From SZUA-430 sp965227535 (GTDB lineage: Bacteria > Pseudomonadota > Alphaproteobacteria > Micropepsales > Micropepsaceae), in assembly GCA_965227535.1 (NCBI GenBank), contig OZ245761.1, positions 2,542,001-2,606,000 of the forward strand: 64,000 bases of DNA, read 5' to 3'. The notes under the pieces are model-generated. The model saw nothing but the letters and a program-made list of their open reading frames with translations, was not told the origin of the DNA and did not search any database. A program made the translations under genes and the position numbers. Positions within the stretch are counted from its first letter, which is position 1; every line of letters begins with the position of its first letter. Shown one piece after another: positions 32,562-40,898 of this stretch.

Positions 32562-33056
32562 TCACCAGCTAGCGCCGGCCTCCGCCTCGCCTAACAATTC
32601 GGCCAAGCGCCGCCGCGTGCCCCCCGTTGTCCCCTTCGGCAAATCACGGATCGGAAAGAAACCGGTCTCCGCGATCTCAAGCGGTCGCGCCTTACCCGCG
32701 ATCCGCTGCCAGTCACGCGCCTCGAACAACACGATGTGATCCGACTTGCGGTTGGTCGTGCTCAAGAACACGCCCACCAGCCGCGGCGGCGACGTCGCCT
32801 CGACCAACGCTTCTTCGCGAAGCTCGCGCACGGCGGCATCCACCGCCGTCTCGCGCCGATCGATCGCGCCGCCCGGGAAATGCCAGCCCGGCGTGTAGGT
32901 GTGACGAACGAGCAGCACGCGGTCTTCGTCGTCGCGCACGATGATCCGTACACCAATCGTTAAGGGCCAGCGCCCGACCCGCGTCATCCGCATGACGCGC
33001 TGGTAGGCATAGATGGAAGAGCCGACGATACGTCCGGGAAGTGTGCTCATGGTCAC
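32562..33056 (-). CDS. Nudix hydrolase
   Basis: A 164-aa Nudix protein. The box is GGAIDRRETAVDAAVRELRE continuing into EALVEA: the usual GU ending is altered, but the REUXEE core is kept as RELREE. The domain starts late, after about 40 residues (RVMRMTRVGRWPLTIGVRI), and VRHTYTPGWHFPGG precedes the box. Substrate unknown. It is convergent with the small membrane genes and lies back to back with the flagellin-like gene. Confidence 0.85.
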   Translation of the reverse strand: MTMSTLPGRIVGSSIYAYQRVMRMTRVGRWPLTIGVRIIVRDDEDRVLLVRHTYTPGWHFPGGAIDRRETAVDAAVRELREEALVEATSPPRLVGVFLSTTNRKSDHIVLFEARDWQRIAGKARPLEIAETGFFPIRDLPKGTTGGTRRRLAELLGEAEAGASW

Positions 33057-33150
33057 GCTGTTTTAACCGCAATACGCATGCCCGGGTAAAGCGTTCCCTA
33101 ACCCCTCCGACGGTACGCTCCAGGCCGGAATTCGCTATCGGGGGACGTCC

Positions 33151-33810
33151 ATGTCAATCCAGCAAAAGCGCGTCGAGGCCGAAGGCCTGTTCGCCTACGC
33201 GCGCCGCGTTCTGTCGGGTAAGGAAGAGCCGGTCACGGCGCCCGTCGATCCGGTGGACATCCGCTCCGGCATCGACCGCGCGCTGCGCCAAGTGCGTCCG
33301 GTCGGCGCTCACGCCTCTGTGACCGAAACCGCCGCGCGCGCCGTATCGGCCGTCGAAGGCACACTGGTCGCGATCGACTCGATTCACAGCTACTTGAGCG
33401 AAGCGCTGGACCTCACGGCCGAGGCGCTCGCCCATCCCGACGAAACGAAGCGCGCGATGATCGCCGATCGCTATGAAGAGCTGCGCTCGCGTATCAACAC
33501 CGTCGCGGCCGGCGCAACCTTCGAAGGCGTGAACCTCATCGACGGCGCCCGCAAGACAATCGAAGTCACGATCCCTGAGGGCGGCCATCCCCGCCACGCC
33601 ATCGGTCACATCACGCTGGTTGCCGGCGAACGCGGCCTATCGCTGAAATCGCCGAACGAACTCTTCGCGACCAACGACGAAATCGAAGCCGCGCGCCTCA
33701 CCCTGTTCGCTGCCCGTCAGCGCCTCGACCGCGCAGCCGAAACGTTCCTCAACCAAGCAAGCCTGCTCGCCCCGCACTTGAACAGCGGCCCCGACATCGG
33801 CGAAGCGTAA
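33151..33810 (+). CDS. Flagellin-like protein, short and isolated
   Basis: A 219-aa protein. Residues about 85-135 (LTAEALAHPDETKRAMIADR onward to RINTVAAGATFEGVNLIDGA) resemble the second half of the flagellin N-terminal D0/D1 region, including the ASxxGxNLL-type turn. The C-terminal DEIEAARLTLFAARQRLDRA helix resembles a flagellin D0/D1 return helix. The canonical flagellin start and the last C-terminal residues are not evident, and the length is below a normal filament flagellin. A weak sigma-54-like GG-N10-GC pair at 33112-33125 lies 26 bp upstream. It is far from the other flagellar genes. It could be a minor flagellin, a regulator, or a relic. Confidence 0.6.
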   Translation: MSIQQKRVEAEGLFAYARRVLSGKEEPVTAPVDPVDIRSGIDRALRQVRPVGAHASVTETAARAVSAVEGTLVAIDSIHSYLSEALDLTAEALAHPDETKRAMIADRYEELRSRINTVAAGATFEGVNLIDGARKTIEVTIPEGGHPRHAIGHITLVAGERGLSLKSPNELFATNDEIEAARLTLFAARQRLDRAAETFLNQASLLAPHLNSGPDIGEA

Positions 33811-33837
33811 GTCACGATTCTCCAAGGAGTCCGCGTC

Positions 33838-34155
33838 GTGCACGAATGGTGGATTAATCTCTGCCGCATCGTCATCGCGGTCAGCATGGGCTGCTTCGTC
33901 GCCGGGTGGATCGTGTGCGCCAAGATCCAATCCGACGCCATCGACCAACCGACGGTCTCTCAAGGCGAATACGTCCACGCCTTGCCGCTCAAGCGCGGTC
34001 ATACCCGCTACATCACCGCTCAGCAGAATGCGATGCTCGAAATCTGGCGCCCCATCCTCATGGGATCGTGGGTGTTCGGCTTGATCGGCTTCATCGCCCT
34101 CGGCGCGATCGACGACGCGCGCCGTCACAGCGAAGAACTGCACGAACCCTTCTGA
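33838..34155 (+). CDS. Two-helix membrane protein, hypothetical
   Basis: A 105-aa protein with a GTG start 27 bp after the flagellin-like gene, preceded by AAGGAG. Helix 1 is RIVIAVSMGCFVAGWIVCA, helix 2 PILMGSWVFGLIGFIALGAI, with a 40-residue polar loop between. No family recognised. Spacing suggests it shares a transcript with the flagellin-like gene. It stops 3 bp before the convergent ICMT-like gene. Confidence 0.7.
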   Translation: MHEWWINLCRIVIAVSMGCFVAGWIVCAKIQSDAIDQPTVSQGEYVHALPLKRGHTRYITAQQNAMLEIWRPILMGSWVFGLIGFIALGAIDDARRHSEELHEPF

Positions 34156-34158
34156 GGA

Positions 34159-34746
34159 TCAGAACCAGCGTCTGACGCGCGCCCGATAGGCGCGATAGAC
34201 CTCCCCGTGCACGCGTTCCAAAAACGCCTCCTCGCTGCGTATCTGAACCTCAAGCGAAATATAGGTCGCCGCCAGCAGCGTGACCGTCACCACGCTCGGC
34301 GACCACAGCGTCATCCCGGCGACGAAGGCCAGCATGCCGAGGAAAATCGGATTGCGTGAAACGGAAAACGCCGCGTCGGTGCGCAACGGCGGCGCCTCGC
34401 TCGGAATCCCAATGCGCCACGACTTGCCCATCGCAAACTGGGCATAGCCGGTCCACACGATGGCGACGCTCATCAAACCCGCACCGGCCAAACGCGTGGC
34501 GTCGCCCGCTGCCCAGGTCAGCAACCCAAGCCCCTGCTCCAGCCCGGGCCAAAACGCCAACGCGGCGCAATACACGAGCAACGACGCGACGACGACGGCA
34601 AACACATGCGCCACAAACCGGTGCAACGGATCGTGATGATCGATGACATAGGGATTGACCCCCGCCGTCCGCCACAGCCAAAAACTGCGCGCCAGCGTCA
34701 CGCCGACAAAGGCAAGTCCGAACAACAATGGTGTCATGTCTCTCAT
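34159..34746 (-). CDS. Isoprenylcysteine carboxyl methyltransferase (ICMT)-family membrane protein
   Basis: A 195-aa integral membrane protein with about five helices. The C-terminal half carries the PEMT/ICMT signature: SVSRNPIFLGMLAFVAGMTL (the RNPxY/F-like SAM-binding turn) and a late EEAFLERVHGEVYRAYRARV segment with its conserved Glu-Glu and YR. Bacterial members methylate unknown substrates. The ATG at 34746 overlaps the stop of the CDF transporter gene by 4 bp, so the two are translated together; longer upstream frames are discarded for that reason. Confidence 0.85.
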   Translation of the reverse strand: MRDMTPLLFGLAFVGVTLARSFWLWRTAGVNPYVIDHHDPLHRFVAHVFAVVVASLLVYCAALAFWPGLEQGLGLLTWAAGDATRLAGAGLMSVAIVWTGYAQFAMGKSWRIGIPSEAPPLRTDAAFSVSRNPIFLGMLAFVAGMTLWSPSVVTVTLLAATYISLEVQIRSEEAFLERVHGEVYRAYRARVRRWF

Positions 34747-35396
34747 CCGTGATCGTGGGCATGTCCGTGCGCATCGCGCGGCGCGGCAACGCCGGTTCTC
34801 AGTTCGTGCAACGCAGCTCGCACCGTCTCGACGGAGGCGCTTAGCGCAAGACCCGCCATCACAGCCGCGACCGCGATATCCGGCCACAACGTGCCCGTCC
34901 CGAAGACACCGAGCGCGGCGACCATCACAGCCGCGTTGCCGATCGCATCGTTGCGCGAACACAGCCAGACGGAGCGCATGTTCGCGTCGCCTTCGCGAAA
35001 CCGGTACAGCAGCAAGGCGACGACCACATTGGCGATCAGCGCCACAAAGCCCACCACGCCCATGGTGATCGCATGCGGCGTCCCGCCGCCGATGATGTTG
35101 AAGGCGGCGGCGCCCAGCACCCACACGCCGAACACGCCCATGCTGAGCCCCTTCACCAACGCCGCCCGCGCGCGCCACACCAGAGCAAGGCTCAACACCG
35201 AAAGACTAAGCGCGTAGTTCGCCGCATCCCCGAAGAAATCGAGCGCATCCGCCTGCAGCGACACCGACCCCGCCGCGATGCCCGCGATCGCTTCGACGCC
35301 GAACATGGCCGCGTTGACGACAAGCGCGATCCAAAGCACGCGCCGGTACGCAGACGACCGGTCAGGCGGCGGGGGAGCCGAGCAGCAAGCATCCAT
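34743..35396 (-). CDS. Cation diffusion facilitator (CDF) metal exporter
   Basis: A 217-aa CDF-type transporter with six helices and no long cytosolic C-terminal domain. Helix 2 carries LQADALDFFGDAANYALS and helix 5 SRNDAIGNAAVMVAA, the paired acidic/Asn positions of the metal site. An N-terminal CC pair (MDACCSAP) and a C-terminal His-rich tail (HGHAHDHG) could bind metal. It is divergent from a MerR regulator across an operator-like palindrome, and translationally coupled to the ICMT-like gene. Zn, Cd or Co export is likely; I cannot choose the metal. Confidence 0.88.
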   Translation of the reverse strand: MDACCSAPPPPDRSSAYRRVLWIALVVNAAMFGVEAIAGIAAGSVSLQADALDFFGDAANYALSLSVLSLALVWRARAALVKGLSMGVFGVWVLGAAAFNIIGGGTPHAITMGVVGFVALIANVVVALLLYRFREGDANMRSVWLCSRNDAIGNAAVMVAALGVFGTGTLWPDIAVAAVMAGLALSASVETVRAALHELRTGVAAPRDAHGHAHDHG

Positions 35397-35448
35397 GGGA
35401 AATCCTCCGAATCGGGCCCTTGGCCCGACTACGGAGACACGCTACATC

Positions 35449-35463
35449 CTACAGCGACTATAG
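35449..35463. promoter_or_regulatory. MerR-type operator in the CDF/merR gap
   Basis: CTACAG-CGA-CTATAG, an inverted repeat with one mismatch. On the minus strand a TTGAAG -35-like box (35464-35469) precedes it by 1 bp and a weak -10 (TAGCGT) follows at 19-bp spacing, the stretched layout typical of MerR-controlled promoters. It would drive the CDF-ICMT pair. Confidence 0.55.
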
Positions 35464-35479
35464 CTTCAAGAGAAAAGAT

Positions 35480-35917
35480 ATGGCGGAAAACCTGACGATC
35501 GGCAGCCTCGCGCGCCGCGCATCGACCAAAGTCCAGACCATCCGCTTCTACGAACAGGAAGGCCTGATGCCGCCTCCCGCGCGCACCGAAGGCGGCCAGC
35601 GTCGCTACTCGCGCGCTCACGCCGACCGCCTGGCGTTCATCCGCCACGCGCGCGAACTGGGCTTCCCGCTCGACGCCATCCGCGAACTCCTGAATTTGAC
35701 CGACAAGCCGGATCAATCCTGCGAACGCGTCGATCGCGTCGCGCGCGATGTCCTTGCCGACGTCGAAGCCAAACTTGCGCGTCTCGAAAGCCTCCGCGGC
35801 GAACTCAAGCGGATGATCCGCCACTGCGGCCACGGCCGCGTCTCCGACTGCCGCGTGATCAAGGTCCTGGCCGACCACTCGCACTCGAACTGCGTCTCGC
35901 CCGATCACGCGCATTAG
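35480..35917 (+). CDS. MerR family metal-responsive regulator
   Basis: A 145-aa regulator. The winged-helix domain (LTIGSLARRASTKVQTIRFY, then EGLMPPPARTEGGQRRYS) is classical MerR. The dimerisation helix follows, with Cys in PDQSCERVD and a C-terminal metal loop HCGHGRVSDCRVIKVLADHS ending in SNC. This Cys/His pattern is closest to ZntR/PbrR/CadR types, so a divalent soft metal is the likely signal. The ATG at 35480 lies 16 bp after the operator palindrome. Regulation of the divergent exporter and of itself is inferred from the arrangement. Confidence 0.9.
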   Translation: MAENLTIGSLARRASTKVQTIRFYEQEGLMPPPARTEGGQRRYSRAHADRLAFIRHARELGFPLDAIRELLNLTDKPDQSCERVDRVARDVLADVEAKLARLESLRGELKRMIRHCGHGRVSDCRVIKVLADHSHSNCVSPDHAH

Positions 35918-35956
35918 CAACGTGCTAGGTTCGCGGAACACTTGGAAGGAACAGCC

Positions 35957-36793
35957 ATGACCCAACCGCAATCCAACGCCGACCAAATCGCGTTCTGGAA
36001 CGGCGACGCCGGCGACAAATGGGTGAAGACGCAAGACCGCCTCGACGCGATGTTCGTGCCCATCACCGCCGAACTGATGAAAGCGGCCGCCGCAAAACCC
36101 GGCGAACGCATCATCGATGTCGGCTGCGGCTGCGGCGAAACATCGATCGCCTTGGCGAAGGCAGGTGCACACGTCACTGGCGTCGACGTCTCACGCCCCA
36201 TGCTGGCGCGCGCAAAACAACGCGCCGCCGACGAAAGCCTCAAGAACTTCGAAGCCGTCGAAGCCGACGCATCTGACCACCGCTTTGCACAGCCCTTCGA
36301 TCTTCTCGTCTCGCGCTTCGGCGTGATGTTCTTTGCCGACCCAGATGCGGCATTCACGAACCTGCACAAGGCGATGAAACCCGGCGGCCGCCTGGCCTTC
36401 GTCTGCTGGCGCGAACCCCGCGCGAACGAATGGGTGCACGTCCCCATCGGCGCCATCCGCCCGCACGTCCCGCCCCAACCCCAATTGGGACCGGAGGACC
36501 CGGGCCCCTTCGCCTTCGCCGATCTCGCCCGCGTCCGCCGCATTTTGAGCGCCGCAGGCTTCGACGCCATCACCGCCCGCCCCTTCGACACGCCGATGCC
36601 GCTGGGCTCGACCTACGATGAAGCGGTCACCTACATCCAGGAATTCGGTCCCGTCGCGCGCATGCTCGCGACCGCCAACGACGCCGAAAAGGCAAAGGCC
36701 ACCGCCGCGCTCGCCGAAGCCATGAAGCCATACGCCGCGAAGAACCCCATCACGCTGGGCGGCGCCGTCTGGCTCGTTACGGCAAAGGCATGA
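35957..36793 (+). CDS. Class I SAM-dependent methyltransferase
   Basis: A 278-aa methyltransferase. Motif I is IIDVGCGCGETSIALA (near residues 52-67), motif II TGVDVSRPMLARAK, and motif IV LVSRFGVMFFADPDAA followed by KPGGRLAFVCWREP. The layout is UbiE/Methyltransf_11 type with unknown acceptor. TTGGAAGGAAC gives the ribosome site for the ATG at 35957. Its stop overlaps the start of the NTF2-like gene by 4 bp, a coupling often seen when the second protein is a small partner. Confidence 0.9.
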   Translation: MTQPQSNADQIAFWNGDAGDKWVKTQDRLDAMFVPITAELMKAAAAKPGERIIDVGCGCGETSIALAKAGAHVTGVDVSRPMLARAKQRAADESLKNFEAVEADASDHRFAQPFDLLVSRFGVMFFADPDAAFTNLHKAMKPGGRLAFVCWREPRANEWVHVPIGAIRPHVPPQPQLGPEDPGPFAFADLARVRRILSAAGFDAITARPFDTPMPLGSTYDEAVTYIQEFGPVARMLATANDAEKAKATAALAEAMKPYAAKNPITLGGAVWLVTAKA

Positions 36794-37275
36794 CAATGAC
36801 CAACGAAGATTTCGCCAAGCTTCTGGATCGCTTCTGCACCACCGCTTCGCGCGGCGACGGCGAGGCGTTCGCCGCCTGCTTCACCGAAGACGGCGTCTAC
36901 CACGACTATATCTACGGTCCGCACGTTGGCCGCGCGTCGATCGCCGACATGCTGGTCAACCTCTTCCACCGCGACGCCACGCAGTACGACTGGCGCATGT
37001 TCGATCCCGTCTGCAACGGCGACATGGGTTACGCCTGGTCGCTGTCGAAATTCGTCTCCACGGTGCCCGATTTCAAAGGCAACGACGTTGTCATCGACGG
37101 CATGAGTCGCTTTGTCCTGAAGGACGGCCTGATCGCCGAATATCGCGAAAGCGTCAACGGAGGCGTCGCGATGGTGCAACTGGGCGTCGCCGCCCCGCGT
37201 ATCGAGAAGGTTTTGCGCCGTTGGGCGGGCTGGCTGCGCGAACGCCCCGAGGTTCAAAAATATCTGAAACCTTAA
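36790..37275 (+). CDS. NTF2-like (SnoaL) protein
   Basis: A 161-aa cytosolic protein. FCTTASRGDGEAFAACFTED is the standard NTF2/SnoaL opening, followed by GVYHDYIYGPHVGRASI, and a C-terminal VLKDGLIAEYRESVNGGVAM strand pair, the best-preserved family features of the three NTF2-like proteins in this window. It could be an isomerase, cyclase or ligand carrier. Coupled translation with the upstream methyltransferase suggests related substrates. Confidence 0.82.
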   Translation: MTMTNEDFAKLLDRFCTTASRGDGEAFAACFTEDGVYHDYIYGPHVGRASIADMLVNLFHRDATQYDWRMFDPVCNGDMGYAWSLSKFVSTVPDFKGNDVVIDGMSRFVLKDGLIAEYRESVNGGVAMVQLGVAAPRIEKVLRRWAGWLRERPEVQKYLKP

Positions 37276-37323
37276 GCGGGCCGCCGTTCGTTACGGCTTC
37301 CTTAAGTTATTCTTCGCAAGCGT

Positions 37324-37338
37324 TTCAACGATCCTTAA
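37324..37338 (+). promoter_or_regulatory. Possible CtrA site upstream of motA
   Basis: TTCA-N7-TTAA, one mismatch from the CtrA consensus TTAA-N7-TTAA, 76 bp upstream of the motA ATG. Short and degenerate, so only suggestive. Confidence 0.25.
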
Positions 37339-37413
37339 GCGCCGATAGCCATACTTGGCCCACCTGAAGTCCGCGCAGCTGCGCGCGGTCGAACCGGTGT
37401 GCGCGTTCAGTCC

Positions 37414-38280
37414 ATGTTTCAAATCGGCGGCATTATCTTCGTCTTCGCGACTGTCTTCGGCGGCTATGTGCTCGCAGGCGGCAAGTTCGACGTGATTTTG
37501 CACGCCCTTCCCTACGAAGGCACTCAGATCTTGGGCGCCGCTATCGGCGCATTGCTCATCGCCTCCGGCGCCAGCGACCTCAAAGCCGTGTTGGGCTCCT
37601 TCGGTAAAATCATGGGCGGCTCGAAGTGGAAGCAGCAGGACTATGTCGACCTGCTCACCCTCCTCTTCCAACTCACCAAGACGATGAAGTCCAAAGGCCT
37701 CATCGCGCTGGAGCAGCACATTGAGCGGCCGGAAGAGTCGACGATCTTCCAGCGCTACCCGCGCATCATGAAAGACCACTTCGCGCTCGACTTCATCTGC
37801 GACACGATCCGCATGATGACGATGAGCCTCGAAGACCCGCATCAGGTCGAAAACGCGATGGAAAAGCTCATCGAAAAGCACCATCACGAGGCCTTGGTCG
37901 CCGCCACGCACTGGCAAAGCATGGCCGACGGCATGCCCGCGCTCGGCATCGTCGCCGCTGTTCTCGGCGTTATCAAAACCATGGGCTCGATCACCGAGCC
38001 GCCGGAAATTCTGGGTGAAATGATCGGCGGCGCTCTCGTCGGCACGTTCTTCGGCGTGTTCGTCGCCTACGGCTTCCTGGCGCCGTTCGCCAATCGCCTG
38101 AAAGCCGCCGTCGACGAAGAAGGCCACTTCTACCACGTCATCCGCGACGTCCTCGTCGCGCATCTGCACGGCAACGCGGCGCAAGTCTCCGTCGAAATCG
38201 GCCGTGGCAGCGTGCCTTCGCACTTCCAGCCCAGCTTTGCGAAACTCGAAGAAGCCTTGAACGCCGCGCCGGCGGCCTAA
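37414..38280 (+). CDS. motA: Flagellar motor stator protein MotA
   Basis: MotA with MotB forms the proton-driven stator. The 288-aa protein has four helices: IIFVFATVFGGYVLAGG, QILGAAIGALLIASG, and the pair MPALGIVAAVLGVIKTMGSI and GGALVGTFFGVFVAYGFLAP with its TM3/TM4 Pro residues. The cytosolic loop between helices 2 and 3 has charged residues (RYPRIMKDHFALDFICDTIR) that contact FliG. I chose ATG 37414 because homologues begin MFQI; GTG 37399 would add five residues. No motB is adjacent; in Caulobacter motA and motB are also unlinked. Confidence 0.95.
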   Translation: MFQIGGIIFVFATVFGGYVLAGGKFDVILHALPYEGTQILGAAIGALLIASGASDLKAVLGSFGKIMGGSKWKQQDYVDLLTLLFQLTKTMKSKGLIALEQHIERPEESTIFQRYPRIMKDHFALDFICDTIRMMTMSLEDPHQVENAMEKLIEKHHHEALVAATHWQSMADGMPALGIVAAVLGVIKTMGSITEPPEILGEMIGGALVGTFFGVFVAYGFLAPFANRLKAAVDEEGHFYHVIRDVLVAHLHGNAAQVSVEIGRGSVPSHFQPSFAKLEEALNAAPAA

Positions 38281-38426
38281 CGGCGTTCGCGCAGAGCCGT
38301 CTCGACGAGCGCCATCGCAAAGGCGCCGCACAGCATGGCGACGAGCACGAGCCAATCGATCGGCAAATCGACGCCGAACACGACGAGGGCCGTGACTCCA
38401 AGCCCGACGAACTGGGACAGGCGCAT
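38277..38426 (-). CDS. Small two-helix membrane protein
   Basis: A 49-aa protein: MRLSQFVGLGVTALVVFGVD, then PIDWLVLVAMLCGAFAMALV and a basic ETALRERR end. The stop overlaps the convergent motA stop. A start at 38477 would add 17 less hydrophobic residues. Strong hydrophobicity and the charged tail support coding, but there is no database-like family signature I can name. Confidence 0.45.
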   Translation of the reverse strand: MRLSQFVGLGVTALVVFGVDLPIDWLVLVAMLCGAFAMALVETALRERR

Positions 38427-38548
38427 GGATAGCGCACTCCATTTTCCCCAGAGCGATACTAGCGCGAACGCCCGCACAACGTCCGGTCCGTTGGCTTTAG
38501 GGTTAAGCCGTTCTATCGATGCGGTCAGACTTTGCGCGGGAACCGCTC

Positions 38549-39211
38549 ATGATCCTGGTTATCAACGACGTTCTGTCCGCCGACGACGTCGCGAAAGTAA
38601 CGGACAAGCTATCGGCGATGCGGTTCGTCGACGGCACGACCACGGCCGGCTGGCACGCAAAGCTCGTCAAAAACAATCTCCAGGCCGACCGTCAGCAACC
38701 CGAGTATGCGCCACTGAACAAGGCCGTCACGGATGCGCTCCTGCGCCATCCCGTCTTCCGCATGGCAGCGCGTCCGCGCCACATCACGCCGCTGCTCTTC
38801 AGCCGCTATCGCGACAGCATGGAATACGGCACGCATGTCGATGATCCGATCATGTACAACATGCGCAGCGACATCTCCTTCACGCTCGCCCTCGCCGACG
38901 CGTCGTCATACGACGGCGGCGAACTGGTGATGGAAACAAGCGGTGGCGAGCAATCCTACAAGCTCAAGCCCGGCCAAATGATCATGTACCCCTCGACGAC
39001 GCTGCACCGCGTGACGCCGGTGACGAAGGGCGAACGCGTGTCGGCGGTGGGATGGTGCCAAAGCTACGTCCGCGACGCCGCCCAACGCGAAATACTCTAC
39101 GACCTCGACATCGCCCGCCGCGGCATCTTCGAACGCGAAAAGAAATCCCGCGACTTCGACATCATCTCCCGCAGCCACGCCAACCTGCTGCGCATGTGGA
39201 TGGACGGTTGA
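38549..39211 (+). CDS. Fe(II)/2-oxoglutarate-dependent PKHD-type hydroxylase
   Basis: A 220-aa dioxygenase of the PiuC/YbiX group. Iron ligands are His96 and Asp98 (THVDDPIMY) and His153 (TLHRVTPV); Arg163 in GERVSAVGW would bind 2-oxoglutarate. The early GWHAKLVKNN block is typical of the family. PiuC genes usually sit beside TonB-dependent siderophore receptors; none is present here. ATG 38549 was preferred because family members begin with MIL/MML before a beta strand. Confidence 0.93.
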   Translation: MILVINDVLSADDVAKVTDKLSAMRFVDGTTTAGWHAKLVKNNLQADRQQPEYAPLNKAVTDALLRHPVFRMAARPRHITPLLFSRYRDSMEYGTHVDDPIMYNMRSDISFTLALADASSYDGGELVMETSGGEQSYKLKPGQMIMYPSTTLHRVTPVTKGERVSAVGWCQSYVRDAAQREILYDLDIARRGIFEREKKSRDFDIISRSHANLLRMWMDG

Positions 39212-39222
39212 GAGGAGGCGAA

Positions 39223-39375
39223 GGCCCTCATCCGTCACGGCACGCAAGCGTGCCGCGCCACCTTCTCCCAAAGGGAGAAGGGCAAGAACAAAAACCCGGC
39301 CAGCAATACTAAGTGTTGCGCTTCTCCCTCTGGGAGAAGCTGGCTCGCCGCGCAGCGGCGAGACTGATGAGGGCC
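39223..39375. repeat. Composite intergenic palindrome
   Basis: GGCCCTCAT (39223-39231) and ATGAGGGCC (39367-39375) bound nested hairpins: GGCACGCAAGCGTGCC, CTTCTCCCAAAGGGAGAAG, CTTCTCCCTCTGGGAGAAG and CTCGCCGCGCAGCGGCGAG. The four stems in a row form a symmetric composite that fills the whole gap between piuC-like and ALDH genes. Confidence 0.85.
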
Positions 39376-39385
39376 GACGCGCACC

Positions 39386-40885
39386 CTACTCCGTGTCGAA
39401 CTTAATCCCCTGCGCCAACGGCAACGCGTTCGAATAGTTGATCGTCGCCGTCTGCCGCCGCATGTAGGCCTTCCAAGAATCCGACCCAGACTCGCGCCCG
39501 CCGCCGGTGTCCTTCTCGCCGCCGAACGCGCCGCCAATCTCAGCGCCCGACGGCCCAATATTCACGTTGGCAATGCCGCAATCGCTGCCCGACGCCGCCA
39601 CGAACCGCTCCGCCTCCTGCATATCGCGCGTAAAGATGCACGACGACAGACCCTGCGTAACGCCGTTCTGCAGCGCCACTGCCTCATCGAAATCCTTGTA
39701 GCCAAGCACATAAAGGATCGGCGCAAACGTCTCGTGCTTCACGATGTCGGTCTGCCCCGGCATCTCGACCAGCGCCGGGTGCACATAGAACCCATTCGGA
39801 TACTGATTGCCGAGTGCCCGCTCGCCACCGAACACCTTCCCGCCCTGCGCCTTCGCCGCGACAAGCGCGTTCTGCATACCGTCGAACGCCTGTGCGTCGA
39901 TCAGCGGCCCAACCAGCGTGCCCGCCTCAAGCGGATTGCCGATCTTGATCGCCCCATAAATCGTCTTCAACCGCGCCACCAACTGCGGCCGCACCGATTC
40001 ATGCGCGATAACCCGGCGCAATGACGTGCAACGCTGCCCTGCCGTACCAACCGCCGAGAACGTGATCGCACGCTCCGCCAGCTTCAGATCCGCGGACGGC
40101 GCCACGATCATCGCGTTGTTGCCGCCAAGTTCCAAAATCGTCCGCCCAAGCCGCGCCGCCACCACCGGCGCCAACGCCTTGCCCATGCGCGTCGAACCCG
40201 TTGCCGAGATCAACGGCACGCGCTTGTCGGCGGCCAACTGCTCGCCGGCAGTGCGCAAGCCCTCGATCACTTGCGACAACGCCTTCGGCGCATCGCCGAA
40301 CTTCGCCACCGCGCGCTCGAACAATTTCTGCGTAGCAAGCGCCGTCAGCGGCGTCTTCTCCGACGGCTTCCAAATCACGGAATCGCCACACACGACGGCC
40401 AGCGCCGCATTCCAAGCCCACACCGCAACCGGAAAATTGAACGCGCTGATGATGCCGACAGGCCCGACCGGATGCCACGTCTCCATCATACGATGCCCCG
40501 GCCGCTCCGACGCAATCGTGAGGCCATAAAGCTGCCGCGACAGACCGACCGCGAAATCGCAGATGTCGATCATCTCCTGAACTTCGCCGAGCCCTTCCTG
40601 AAAAATCTTCCCCGCCTCGATCGTCACCAACCGGCCAAGCGCCTCTTTGTTCGCGCGCAGTTCCTCTCCGAACAAACGGATCAACTCGCCGCGCCGCGGC
40701 GCCGGCACATTGCGCCAAGCCTCGAACGCAACCACGGACGCCGCAATCTTCGCGTCAACTTCGGCAGCACTGTCGCTGCGCACGCGACCGATCTCGGCCC
40801 CGTCGATCGGGCTCTTCACGACGATATCGCCGCGCGAAACGTCTTCAGCCGAAATCCCCAACGCCTTGAGAGTCGCGGAAACCAT
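39386..40885 (-). CDS. ALDH7-type aldehyde dehydrogenase (likely 2-aminoadipate semialdehyde / P6C dehydrogenase)
   Basis: A 499-aa NAD(P)-dependent aldehyde dehydrogenase. Asn150 (SAFNFPVAVW), Glu252 (ILELGGNNA) and catalytic Cys286 (GTAGQRCTS) are all present. The C-terminal FGGEKDTGGGRESGSDSWKA and YMRRQTATINYS segment is diagnostic of the ALDH7/antiquitin group. This oxidises 2-aminoadipate 6-semialdehyde (in equilibrium with piperideine-6-carboxylate) to 2-aminoadipate in lysine breakdown. It lies 13 bp after a TPP enzyme and in one leftward cluster with a saccharopine-dehydrogenase-family enzyme, which could make that semialdehyde. Confidence 0.9.
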   Translation of the reverse strand: MVSATLKALGISAEDVSRGDIVVKSPIDGAEIGRVRSDSAAEVDAKIAASVVAFEAWRNVPAPRRGELIRLFGEELRANKEALGRLVTIEAGKIFQEGLGEVQEMIDICDFAVGLSRQLYGLTIASERPGHRMMETWHPVGPVGIISAFNFPVAVWAWNAALAVVCGDSVIWKPSEKTPLTALATQKLFERAVAKFGDAPKALSQVIEGLRTAGEQLAADKRVPLISATGSTRMGKALAPVVAARLGRTILELGGNNAMIVAPSADLKLAERAITFSAVGTAGQRCTSLRRVIAHESVRPQLVARLKTIYGAIKIGNPLEAGTLVGPLIDAQAFDGMQNALVAAKAQGGKVFGGERALGNQYPNGFYVHPALVEMPGQTDIVKHETFAPILYVLGYKDFDEAVALQNGVTQGLSSCIFTRDMQEAERFVAASGSDCGIANVNIGPSGAEIGGAFGGEKDTGGGRESGSDSWKAYMRRQTATINYSNALPLAQGIKFDTE

Positions 40886-40898
40886 GGTATCCCTCCAA

